A program made the translations under genes and the position numbers. A stretch of DNA of 64,000 nucleotides from Amycolatopsis echigonensis (GTDB lineage: Bacteria; Actinomycetota; Actinomycetes; Mycobacteriales; Pseudonocardiaceae): positions 62,001 to 126,000 of the forward strand of contig NZ_JACJHR010000006.1 in the NCBI RefSeq assembly GCF_014174495.1. The letters run 5' to 3'. Shown piece after piece: positions 25,010-32,769 of this stretch (position 1 is its first letter; every line of letters starts with the position of its first letter). The notes beneath the pieces are model-generated. The model was not told the origin of the DNA, did not search any database, and saw only the letters and a program-made list of their open reading frames with translations.

Positions 25010-25849
25010 GATGCGGCGAGGCGGGTAGTAGACGCCCAGGACGCTGAATGTCCGGGGGTGGGCTGCCACATTCCCTACGTAGAAGGCAACGTCATGGTCG
25101 GGGCCGCAGATTTCTCGGAGGAATCGCTGCCGGAGCGCTTCCTGCGCCGCGGCGTCGTCGAGATGATTCAGCCGCAGCTGGAGCCGGACGAACTCCCAGT
25201 CGATGAAGCCTTGTTTGTGACCCCGGCAGTTGACGTCTTGGCACTCGTAGTGGTACGTGCCGGTGAATCGCGGTGCCCGGAGTGGCGTGCGGTCCTCGTT
25301 GCCGAAGAGGCTGATCTGGCTGACGTAGGCGTCGATCTTGGCCTGTTGGCTCGGTGACCAACCCTGGTGACGGGCGATGCGGAGCGAAGTGATCTTCTTC
25401 GGCCTCATGAGGGCCAACGAGGTGCTGTCCATGGTGGCACCACGGTGCAGCTGGCACATCGTTGTCTCGGCGACGGCGGTGTCAAGCCAGGGGCGGCGGC
25501 GGTGCCAGCCGGTCAGGTGTTTCTCAACCTTCAAGGTCGACATCCGCGGCCGCCAGCTTTCTCTGCGGGAGTCCTGGCGTGCGGGTACCGCGTCGACGGA
25601 CACGATGTCGTATTTTTTGAAGGTCGCGTCGCCGCCTAGCTCGCGGAAGTTGATGGGGTACAGGCGTATCCACCCTGGCCTAGCGGGATCAAGGCTCAAG
25701 CCGGCTACGCAGACTGTCTCGCCGTACTTGTCGGAGGGGTTGGGGGCTGCTTTGACCGTGACCAGCACCCGCAGCTGTACTGCTTGGTCGCCAGTCGGTT
25801 TTCGCTCGGGCATGTCCGGGGGTTGGCCGAACATGGGAAGTTGTGTCAT
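24995..25849 (-). CDS. Conserved hypothetical protein, DUF488-associated (possible dual-OB fold)
   Basis: A 284-aa protein; ATG at 25849 with GGGAGGA upstream. The opening block 'RVLVTVKAAPNPSDKYGETVCVAGLSLDPARPGWIRLYPINFREL' with 'FKKYDIVSVD' is a conserved pattern that I associate with small-molecule or nucleic-acid-binding beta-barrel domains (possibly the dual OB-containing domain of bacterial conflict systems); this is from memory. A later segment has 'HYECQDVNCRGHKQGFIDWEF', a Cys/His pair that may bind metal. It is convergent with, and overlaps, the DUF488 gene. Function unknown. Confidence 0.72.
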   Translation of the reverse strand: MTQLPMFGQPPDMPERKPTGDQAVQLRVLVTVKAAPNPSDKYGETVCVAGLSLDPARPGWIRLYPINFRELGGDATFKKYDIVSVDAVPARQDSRRESWRPRMSTLKVEKHLTGWHRRRPWLDTAVAETTMCQLHRGATMDSTSLALMRPKKITSLRIARHQGWSPSQQAKIDAYVSQISLFGNEDRTPLRAPRFTGTYHYECQDVNCRGHKQGFIDWEFVRLQLRLNHLDDAAAQEALRQRFLREICGPDHDVAFYVGNVAAHPRTFSVLGVYYPPRRISGSR

Positions 25850-26102
25850 TGGTCCTCCCCGTGACCAGCATGACTACTGAAAGTAGCGCCGTAGTCGCAG
25901 TGCTGTGAACGCCCGTAGGAGTGAATGCGTTAGCCGGTAGGGCTGCAAGCGAACGGGTTGACGGCGCCAGCGGAGGCGGACATTGACTTGGGGCGTGATC
26001 ACCGCCAACCCCGCGACCGTTGGCCCGGGGAGTCGAGGCGCTCGTCAGCCTAACGGTGGAATGCCGATCAGCGACCGCGGCAACTTTGCACTGATCATGA
26101 GC

Positions 26103-28985
26103 TCAACTCGCCCCGAGCGCCCCGATATGCAGTGCTCCGCTTGTCTCGTAGACGGCACCGCGCCGGTCTCCGGTTTTGACGACCTTCTCTTGATCGAGGA
26201 GCGATCGAATCGCGGGCCCCCACTGCGTCTCGTCGATTCCGGTGAGTCGGATGATCTCGGCTTTGCCGAGCTGCCGCCCTTCCCGTTCCAGGCAGGCGAG
26301 GATGGTTTCAGCGGGGGTCGCGCGTTCGGCGCGTTCCGGAACGGCTTCGACGGGTTCGTCAAGGTGTCGTCGGATCGGGATCACCTTGGCTGCGCCGACG
26401 CGACGATACCGTTCCGGCGTGCAGGTCAGCACGATGATCTGCGAGTTGGTGTCCGCGGCGTTGAAGACGGCGCTCACGCGGGCGAGCCGCTCCGGGTCGC
26501 TGTGGCCCAGCGCGTCGTCGATGATCACCGGTGCGCCGTCGGCGGGGTCGATCAGCGCGGAGCAGGCGAGCCGGGTAATGATGCACAGCTGCTCGCGTGC
26601 GCCAGTCGACAGATCTTCGTAGCCGACCGTGACGTCGTCGAGGGTACGGCTGACGATGCGGAGATCGCCGTCGATTTCCAACCGCAGCGACTGCCCGAAG
26701 ACGATCCGGCCGAGTCGTTCGATCTGGTTGCGGAAGGGTTTGACGTACGCCTGTTTGGCGGTTTCTCGTGCGGCGTGAAGCTTTTCGAAGAGAAGCCGGG
26801 CAGCGCTTCCACGGCTGTGCACGCTGTCGTACTGCCGCTCCGCCTCCGCCAGCGCCGTGCGTGCTTCCCCGAGTCGATCCTGCCGGCCCTCCGTGCCCGC
26901 CAGTTCGAGGCGTCCCGTCAGTTTGTCCAGCTCGGACGTGCCCGCGTCATGGTCTTTCCGAAGGCGTTCTCCCCAGACTTGTGCTTCGGTCAGCCGTGCT
27001 TCAACCGCGTCGGGATCCTGAGCGGTGAGGTTGGCCTCTGCGGCGTCCAGCGCGAGTCGAGCGTCGGACCGGGCAGCCTGGGCATCGGCGAGCTTCGCAG
27101 CCAACGACTCGTCGGAGGCGATGAGGCGCGCACTCGCCACCTTCTCCCGGGCGAGGCCGAGCTGCTCCTGAGCAGAGTCGGCTTGCGCGCGCAGCACGAT
27201 CGCGCTGGTGTTCGCTGCAGTTTCCGCCGATTGACGTTGCTGGTAGATGTCCGAGGCGTCGGAGAGTTTGACCCGAGCCGTTTCTGCCCGGGCGCGGGCG
27301 TCGAGTTCGAGAGCCGTGGCCGACGTGAGGTCAGCGTCGGGACTGCCGGCTGCTGAGTAGGCGCTGACCCGAGCGGAAACCCGGACGCGGTCGCTCCAGA
27401 TGTCGTCGAGGGTCCGACCGTCCAGCGCGAGCGCCAACGCCTGCTCGGCTTCGCGCCGATTCCCCTCGGCTTCGCGGCGGCTGGTGATGACGGCACGGGC
27501 TTCGGCGAGGTCGGAGACGCACATCTCGGTGCAGCAGCGCCGGAACTTGGCGTCGGCGTCCTGAGCCGCACGCCTCAGGTCCTGACCACTGCCGGGCTCG
27601 ATCCGGAGTACCGCGAGATTGGGAATGGCGAGTTCGAGGGAATCGGTGACCGACTGCCGCGTGCTCTCGCCCGCGGCCAGGGTGATTTGCTCTCCGTTGA
27701 CGAGAATGTCGAGCGTCGAGAGCGCGTCGAGCGCGACGGTAGGTGCGCTGGCTTCGAGCACTGCACGCGCTTCCCGACGTGCCGCATCGGCAGCTTCGAG
27801 CTCGGCGAGGCCAGCTTCGTCGAGTGCGCACACCGCGAGGAAGGCATCTGCCCGGTCGCGCTGCCGGACGGCGTCCGCGGCCCGGGCCTCGCGCCGGTCG
27901 AGGTCGTCGAGTTCGGCTTTGTCGCGGAGGTAGCGAACGTGGTCGGCAGCTCGACGTTCGTCGCGAGACGCGTCGTCAAAGGCTTGCTTGGCGTCGGTGA
28001 GCGCGCGCTCGGATTCGCTCGTCAAGCCCTTGGCCGTCGCGGCGGCGGCCTCCGCCCGGGACGCCTCTTCACCGATCGCTGCCACTGTGTTTTCCTGCTG
28101 AGTCACGGCAGACAGAAGCTCACGCCGAGTTGCTACGGCGGCCTCTGCGACATCGGCTTCTCCCGACGCGGCGTCGAACCGGTTGGCCAACTTCGCGACG
28201 TGAGTGCGCTGCTCGTCGAGGTCATGCCGGAGACGCAAGCATTCGGCCAGCTCGGCTTCCTGCTCGACCTGGCCGGCCGCCAGGACCTGAAGCTCCCGGG
28301 TCACTTCGGCGTGCCGCTCGACGTCGCGCTCGACTTCGCGCAATGACAGCTCGGCGGCCTCGACCGCGTACCTGGCCGCGTCGCGTCGCTCGTCCGCGGC
28401 CTTCAGCTCGGCCTTCGGCTTGCTGCTGGCCGTGTAGTACTGGAGAAACTCGCGCTCGACGCGTTCGAAGATGGTGGACTCTCCGCCGGTTTCCTGCGTG
28501 CCGCCTGCGGCTGCGTCGAGTGCGCGTGCCAGAGAATCGTTGCCGCCCAATGCGCTTTGGCTGATCGGCCGGTTCTGCTCGATCCGCAGCGCGGCCCACA
28601 GGTCGCCGTCGAGGGTCTCGGCGAGGATCTGCTCGACCCGCTGGTGCGCTTCCCGGCCGGTGAGAGTGGCCGGTGACGGCTCGAGCACGCGCAGAGTGGT
28701 TTCCGGCCGCTTGTACCACCGCTTGCGGTAGACGAATCGGTAGTTGCCGGCGGTGATTTCCGCGTCGACGTCCGGCCCGGCGTCGACGTTTCTCGGCCGG
28801 ACAGCGAAAATTTGACTGCTCTTCGCGGAGTCGGGGCTCTTCAGCAGAAGGTCGATCGCTTCGATCATGCTGGTCTTGCCGACTTCGTTGGCGCCCTCGA
28901 CGACGGTGACGCCGGACTCTGCGAAGTCGACCCTGCGGTCGGCGACCCCGCGGAAGTTCCGGAGGTGGACGTAGTGGATTTTCAT
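26103..28985 (-). CDS. SbcC/Rad50-like SMC-type ATPase with C-terminal winged helix
   Basis: A 960-aa ABC/SMC-type ATPase. Walker A 'GANEVGKTS' is near residue 31; 'LSTGAREQL' (signature) is near 794; Walker B 'VIIDDALGHSDPERL' is near 821; a Q-loop-like region and long Ala/Glu/Arg-rich coiled coils fill 200-750. There is no CxxC zinc hook at the coiled-coil apex. After the ATPase head a C-terminal tail of about 60 residues reads 'ILACLEREGRQLGKAEIIRLTG' and 'LLDQEKVVKTGDRRGAVYET', a predicted winged helix that ordinary SbcC lacks. ATG 28985 has AGGAG upstream and overlaps the SbcD-like stop (ATGA). Predicted DNA-end processing or antiphage nuclease complex. Confidence 0.85.
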   Translation of the reverse strand: MKIHYVHLRNFRGVADRRVDFAESGVTVVEGANEVGKTSMIEAIDLLLKSPDSAKSSQIFAVRPRNVDAGPDVDAEITAGNYRFVYRKRWYKRPETTLRVLEPSPATLTGREAHQRVEQILAETLDGDLWAALRIEQNRPISQSALGGNDSLARALDAAAGGTQETGGESTIFERVEREFLQYYTASSKPKAELKAADERRDAARYAVEAAELSLREVERDVERHAEVTRELQVLAAGQVEQEAELAECLRLRHDLDEQRTHVAKLANRFDAASGEADVAEAAVATRRELLSAVTQQENTVAAIGEEASRAEAAAATAKGLTSESERALTDAKQAFDDASRDERRAADHVRYLRDKAELDDLDRREARAADAVRQRDRADAFLAVCALDEAGLAELEAADAARREARAVLEASAPTVALDALSTLDILVNGEQITLAAGESTRQSVTDSLELAIPNLAVLRIEPGSGQDLRRAAQDADAKFRRCCTEMCVSDLAEARAVITSRREAEGNRREAEQALALALDGRTLDDIWSDRVRVSARVSAYSAAGSPDADLTSATALELDARARAETARVKLSDASDIYQQRQSAETAANTSAIVLRAQADSAQEQLGLAREKVASARLIASDESLAAKLADAQAARSDARLALDAAEANLTAQDPDAVEARLTEAQVWGERLRKDHDAGTSELDKLTGRLELAGTEGRQDRLGEARTALAEAERQYDSVHSRGSAARLLFEKLHAARETAKQAYVKPFRNQIERLGRIVFGQSLRLEIDGDLRIVSRTLDDVTVGYEDLSTGAREQLCIITRLACSALIDPADGAPVIIDDALGHSDPERLARVSAVFNAADTNSQIIVLTCTPERYRRVGAAKVIPIRRHLDEPVEAVPERAERATPAETILACLEREGRQLGKAEIIRLTGIDETQWGPAIRSLLDQEKVVKTGDRRGAVYETSGALHIGALGAS

Positions 28986-30100
28986 GCTGCGCTCCTGGCG
29001 AGTCGGTAGAGCAAGCTGAGTGCGTCTTGGGCGGCCGGGTCGCCGGCCGCTGCCCCGACGAGTTCCTGCGCGGCGGCCGCGACGATGCCGGACAGTCCGA
29101 GGTCGGTGAAGTCGTGATCGTCGGGGAGCACTGCGAGATCCGAACGCCTGCTGGACACATTGAGCGCGGCGAAGACGTCGGAATGCGTGTCGGTGATTTC
29201 GTCGAGCCGCGCCTTGTCGGCGACGCTGATGCTGCCGACCAAGCCCAGCTTCAGGACGGTGCGGTCCTTGTTCGGCAGGTCGTGCAACCAGCGGTCGAAT
29301 TCCTCGACGTCGGCGGCACGGTTGAGGTGGCGTTCGGCGGCGATGAACGACCAGGTGCCTACGCGGTGGTGCGTCACCCGGGCCTCCAGGTCGCGATCGA
29401 GGTCGACCACGAGGACGTTCCCCGGGTCGGTTTCGATGAAGTCGGTGACCTCGGGCGCACCGGAGTACCAGATCGCCCTGCCGGCGACCTGCGTCGTCGA
29501 GTGCCGGTCGCCCAATGCCACATAGTGAATCCGCCCGTCGGCCAACGCGTCGGACAGCGTGCCGGTACGGATCGTCGCCGGATTGCCCGGGTCCGGGCTG
29601 AGGGTGTCGACTGCACCGTGCCCGACGAGAATCCGTTGCACGCCAGGGTTCGGCACCAGCGCCCGGCATTGGTCACCGGGCAGGTCGGTGAGCGGATGCT
29701 TGACGTTGAGCGGTGCCGCGACCAGCTCGATTCCCGGCGCGATCTCGTGCACGCCTGGATCGGCGAGCACATGGACGTGGTCCGGGCAGCGGTGCTTGAA
29801 CGCCGCCGAGCGATAGACCGAGCCGGCGTCGATCGTGTCGTGGTTGCCGGGCAGCAGGTACACCGGGACGGGAATCGACGTCATCGCCTCCAGCGCCCGT
29901 CCCACGACCTGGGGATGCAGCTGGTTCGCGTCGAACACGTCGCCGCAGACGACGACGAACTCGCAGTGCTGCTCGGCCGCGAGGTCGCCGATCGCCCGGA
30001 CTGCCGCCAGCCGGGCGTCGGAGAACCGAGCTTGTGCCTCCGGTGACAGGAAATGTCTGGTCATGCCCAGCTGCCAGTCAGCTGTGTGCAGGAAACGCAT
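28982..30100 (-). CDS. SbcD/Mre11-family metallophosphoesterase (DNA exonuclease subunit)
   Basis: A 372-aa calcineurin-like phosphoesterase. Metal motifs are visible at the N-terminus: 'FLHTADWQLG' (DxH-type), 'VVVCGDVFDANQLHP', 'LLPGNHDTID', 'LVGHGAVD' and 'VALGDRHS', the last replacing the usual GHxH. The remaining C-terminal half ends 'AQDALSLLYRLARSAA'. It overlaps the SbcC-like gene and with it should form an Mre11-Rad50-type complex that trims DNA ends and hairpins. The pair follows an ECF sigma gene on the same strand (87-bp gap), and together they form a probable operon. Confidence 0.88.
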   Translation of the reverse strand: MRFLHTADWQLGMTRHFLSPEAQARFSDARLAAVRAIGDLAAEQHCEFVVVCGDVFDANQLHPQVVGRALEAMTSIPVPVYLLPGNHDTIDAGSVYRSAAFKHRCPDHVHVLADPGVHEIAPGIELVAAPLNVKHPLTDLPGDQCRALVPNPGVQRILVGHGAVDTLSPDPGNPATIRTGTLSDALADGRIHYVALGDRHSTTQVAGRAIWYSGAPEVTDFIETDPGNVLVVDLDRDLEARVTHHRVGTWSFIAAERHLNRAADVEEFDRWLHDLPNKDRTVLKLGLVGSISVADKARLDEITDTHSDVFAALNVSSRRSDLAVLPDDHDFTDLGLSGIVAAAAQELVGAAAGDPAAQDALSLLYRLARSAA

Positions 30101-30187
30101 CGATTCCTCTTTTCGGTCAGTGCCTCTTCGGCCCTCTCGCTGGCCGGTTGAGCCAGAAGCCGCTGGAGCCGTTGGCTCGGTGTGTGG

Positions 30188-30760
30188 TCATTGCCGGCCG
30201 GTCAGCCGGCGGCGGAGCTTGTCCAGGGCGCGGTGTTGGGCGACCCGCACGGCACCGGGAGTGGAGGACAGGAGTTCGGCGGTCTTCTCCGAGCTCATTC
30301 CGCCGATGACCCGGTGCACGAGAATTTCTTGTTGTGTGTCCGGCAATGTCCCGAGGAGCTCGCGCACCATGTGCCGCAACTCCGCGTCGAGCAGGGCCTG
30401 TTCCGGACCGCTGTCGGCATCCGCTCGCTCGGGCACGTCGGTCACGGCCGTGGCGAGGTCGCGTTGCTGTTTGCGATGGAAATCCGCGACCTTGTGGGCC
30501 GCGATGCCGAAAACGAAGGCGAGAAAGCTCCGGCCGGTGTCTCGGTAGGACGGGAGCGCGGTGAACACTCCGGTCAGCACGTCCTGGGCGACGTCGTCGG
30601 CTGAGGCGTAGCCCTGGCGCGAACCGATCCGCGCCCGGCAGTACCGGATCACCCGCGGCTGGATGGCCGTGAGCACCGCGGCGACCGCGTCGCGATCTCC
30701 TTCACCCGCCGCCTTGGCGACCGACTCAAGGTCGATGCCGTGCTCTGTGCAGGGGGTCAT
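30188..30760 (-). CDS. ECF-type RNA polymerase sigma factor, ShbA/SigD-like
   Basis: A 190-aa sigma-70 factor. Region 2: 'VIRYCRARIGSRQGYASADDVAQDVLTGVFTALPSYRDTGRSFLAFVFGIAAHKVADFHR'-type sequence (residues about 37-95); region 4: 'LLGTLPDTQQEILVHRVIGGMSSEKTAELLSSTPGAVRVAQHRALDKLR'. It resembles Streptomyces ShbA and mycobacterial SigD, but the usual neighbours of those genes are absent, so this is probably a paralogue. ATG with GAGG seven bases upstream. A recognisable TTGACT-17-TATCGT promoter lies at 30809-30837. No anti-sigma gene is adjacent. Confidence 0.9.
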   Translation of the reverse strand: MTPCTEHGIDLESVAKAAGEGDRDAVAAVLTAIQPRVIRYCRARIGSRQGYASADDVAQDVLTGVFTALPSYRDTGRSFLAFVFGIAAHKVADFHRKQQRDLATAVTDVPERADADSGPEQALLDAELRHMVRELLGTLPDTQQEILVHRVIGGMSSEKTAELLSSTPGAVRVAQHRALDKLRRRLTGRQ

Positions 30761-30808
30761 GGCTGCGCCTCACTGTGCGAAACATTCCGTCCGGCTGTTG
30801 ACTCGACC

Positions 30809-30837
30809 ACGATAAGACACGCATTGTTCACAGTCAA
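30809..30837 (-). promoter_or_regulatory. Predicted vegetative-type promoter for the sigma-factor operon
   Basis: On the minus strand: TTGACT (30837-30832), 17-bp spacer, TATCGT (30814-30809), 49 bases upstream of the ATG. This fits actinomycete -35/-10 consensus (TTGACN, TANNNT). It overlaps the palindrome at 30823-30841. Confidence 0.55.
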
Positions 30838-30841
30838 CAAT
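30823..30841. promoter_or_regulatory. Palindrome overlapping the sigma/methylase divergent promoters
   Basis: ATTGTT-CACAGTC-AACAAT: perfect 6-bp arms around 7 bp, in an unusually AT-rich 130-bp divergent region. It covers the -35 of the sigma-gene promoter and lies about 17 bases upstream of a TAAGCT -10-like element (30858-30863) of the methylase gene. The methylase has an N-terminal HTH that could read it. Confidence 0.45.
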
Positions 30842-30889
30842 CTAATTCACGATGTGCTAAGCTAACGGCCAGTAAGCACGGAGGTGGGC

Positions 30890-32749
30890 ATGTCAGACGA
30901 GGCAACCGTGACGTCGGCGGAGATCGCTCGGCTGGCCAACGTGGGCCGGGCCGCGGTGAGCAACTGGCGGAAGCGGCATCCGGACTTCCCGGAGCCGGTC
31001 GGCGGCACTTCTACGTTCCGCCGGGACGAAGTGGAGCAGTGGCTGCGCAAGCAGGGCAAACTAGCCGACGCGACCGCGGCCGACGCCGTGTGGCGGGTCC
31101 TCGACGCGCAGCCGAATGCACTCGACCTCGTCGCCGACCTTGCGGCTTACGTGGCCGACCAGCCCGGTACGAAGCCTTCGGCGGAGGTCCGCGACCTGCT
31201 CGACGGCCTCCCTGCATCCGAGCGCGCGGACCTCGTCGAAGCGCTCTGCTCCCGCGTGTTCGAACGGCAGCAACGGCAGCACCTCATGACGCCGACTGGC
31301 CTGTCGCATCTGATGGTCGAGCTCGCGGCCCCGCTCGCTGGCGTGGTGTTTGATCCTGCGTGCGGCTCAGGCAATCTCCTGCATGCGGCGGATCAGGCCG
31401 AGACACTCGTTGGGCAGGAGTTGGACCAGACGTTGGCCCGCCTGGCTCGCGCGCGCTTGAATACCGAGATCGCTGTCGGCGATGCGCTCCGGGCAGACGC
31501 ATTCCCGGACCTGCGTGCCGATACCGTCCTCTGCGATCCGCCGTTCGGATACCGAGATTGGGGCCACGAGGAGCTGGGCGTCGATCCGCGGTGGGAGTAC
31601 GGCTTCCCGGTAAAGGGGGAGGCGGAATTGGCGTGGGTGCAACACTGCCTCGCGCACACGAAGCCCGGCGGCACCGTCGTGATTGTTCTGCCGGCTAGCG
31701 TGTCCAGCCGCCGTTCCGGGCGGTTAATCCGCCAGGCGCTGCTTCGGCGCGGTGCGATCCGCGCGGTGGTCGCACTCCCGGCAGGGGCATTGATGTCGAC
31801 GGGGATTGCCTTGCACCTATGGGTGTTGCGAAACCCCGCCGAGCAAGGCGTCGATCCGGTACTGCTCGTCGACGCCAGCCATCACCAGCCGCCGCGTCGG
31901 GGCCAAGTGGATTGGGCGTCGCTGGAAGCGGAGGTGCTCCATCCGTGGCGCGAGTTTCGGGAGACCGGTTCCGTGACCGATATTCCGGGCCGATGCCGGG
32001 CGGTCGAGGCCATCGAGCTGCTGGACGAAGACGTCGACCTGACGCCTGCGTTGCACCTCCCACCCGTGCCGGTCGAACTTGATCTTACCGCGGTCGCCGC
32101 AGCGCAATCGCGGGTGACTCGTCTCCTGGGCGAGCTCGGCGAGCTGCTCCCGGCGGTGCGGCAAGCCCCACGAGCTACCCGGGTGATGACGACGATCCAC
32201 GACCTGTCCCGTGCCGGGGCGTTGGCTCTGTTCCAGCAGGCCGGCCCGGTGAACACCCGCGAAGGCGGTGCCGGTCCGCGGGTGCTGACGGGCCGAGACG
32301 TCGTGGCTGGCGAGTCTCCGACAGGGCGCGTTTCCGCGTCAGAACACGTCATTCCGCTTCAGCGAGGTGACGTAGTCGTCCCGATGCTCGCGGCTGGCGA
32401 CGCCGTTGTTCGCCCGGTCGTCATCGAAGAAGACGACCTGGCCCTGGGCCCGAACCTGCAGCTCTTGCGCGTCGACGAAACCCGTATGGACCCGTATTTC
32501 CTGGCCGGTCAGTTGCGCGGCGCGAAGCCACGGACCTTCTCCTCGACCCTGTCCGGTGTGCACCGGACGGATGTGCGGCGGATCGAGGTACCGGTGCTCG
32601 ATCTGGAGCGGCAACGCGTGCTGGGGGAGGCGTTCCGGCGGATCGCAGCATTTCAGACGGGGGTGGAGCTGGCGGCCGGGCTAGGGACGGAGTTGGCTGC
32701 GCAGCTGATCGAGGGGTTAGCCGACGGGGCCGTGGAACCGGGCGATTGA
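30890..32749 (+). CDS. N6-adenine DNA methylase with N-terminal HTH and HsdS-like C-terminus
   Basis: A 619-aa protein; ATG 30890 is set by GGAGG five bases upstream. Residues 5-55 form a helix-turn-helix of MerR/AlpA or phage type ('TSAEIARLANVGRAAVSNWRKRHPDFPEPVGG'). The N6-methylase domain has motif I 'FDPACGSGNLL' (about 155) and motif IV 'DPPFGY' (about 216; NPPF with D). The C-terminal third ('RVLTGRDVV', 'LQRGDVVVPML', 'YFLAGQLRG', 'VHRTDVRRIEVPVLDLERQR') resembles type I specificity domains, so recognition and methylation are fused. Convergent with the large minus-strand operon (20-bp gap). Probably the self-marking enzyme of the island, or a regulator. Confidence 0.88.
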   Translation: MSDEATVTSAEIARLANVGRAAVSNWRKRHPDFPEPVGGTSTFRRDEVEQWLRKQGKLADATAADAVWRVLDAQPNALDLVADLAAYVADQPGTKPSAEVRDLLDGLPASERADLVEALCSRVFERQQRQHLMTPTGLSHLMVELAAPLAGVVFDPACGSGNLLHAADQAETLVGQELDQTLARLARARLNTEIAVGDALRADAFPDLRADTVLCDPPFGYRDWGHEELGVDPRWEYGFPVKGEAELAWVQHCLAHTKPGGTVVIVLPASVSSRRSGRLIRQALLRRGAIRAVVALPAGALMSTGIALHLWVLRNPAEQGVDPVLLVDASHHQPPRRGQVDWASLEAEVLHPWREFRETGSVTDIPGRCRAVEAIELLDEDVDLTPALHLPPVPVELDLTAVAAAQSRVTRLLGELGELLPAVRQAPRATRVMTTIHDLSRAGALALFQQAGPVNTREGGAGPRVLTGRDVVAGESPTGRVSASEHVIPLQRGDVVVPMLAAGDAVVRPVVIEEDDLALGPNLQLLRVDETRMDPYFLAGQLRGAKPRTFSSTLSGVHRTDVRRIEVPVLDLERQRVLGEAFRRIAAFQTGVELAAGLGTELAAQLIEGLADGAVEPGD

Positions 32750-32769
32750 GCGGCCCTATCGCGTCCGAG

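Noticed and set aside
25990-26030. GCCAAC...GTTGGC stem as terminator of the SbcC-like gene
   Set aside because: Only six base pairs and no U run on the relevant strand; too weak to list.
26103-29669. An upstream-extended 1188-residue version of the SbcC-like protein
   Set aside because: The extension lies in the SbcD-like gene in another frame and is Arg/Gly-rich noise; the ATG at 28985 has a ribosome site and the expected ATGA overlap.
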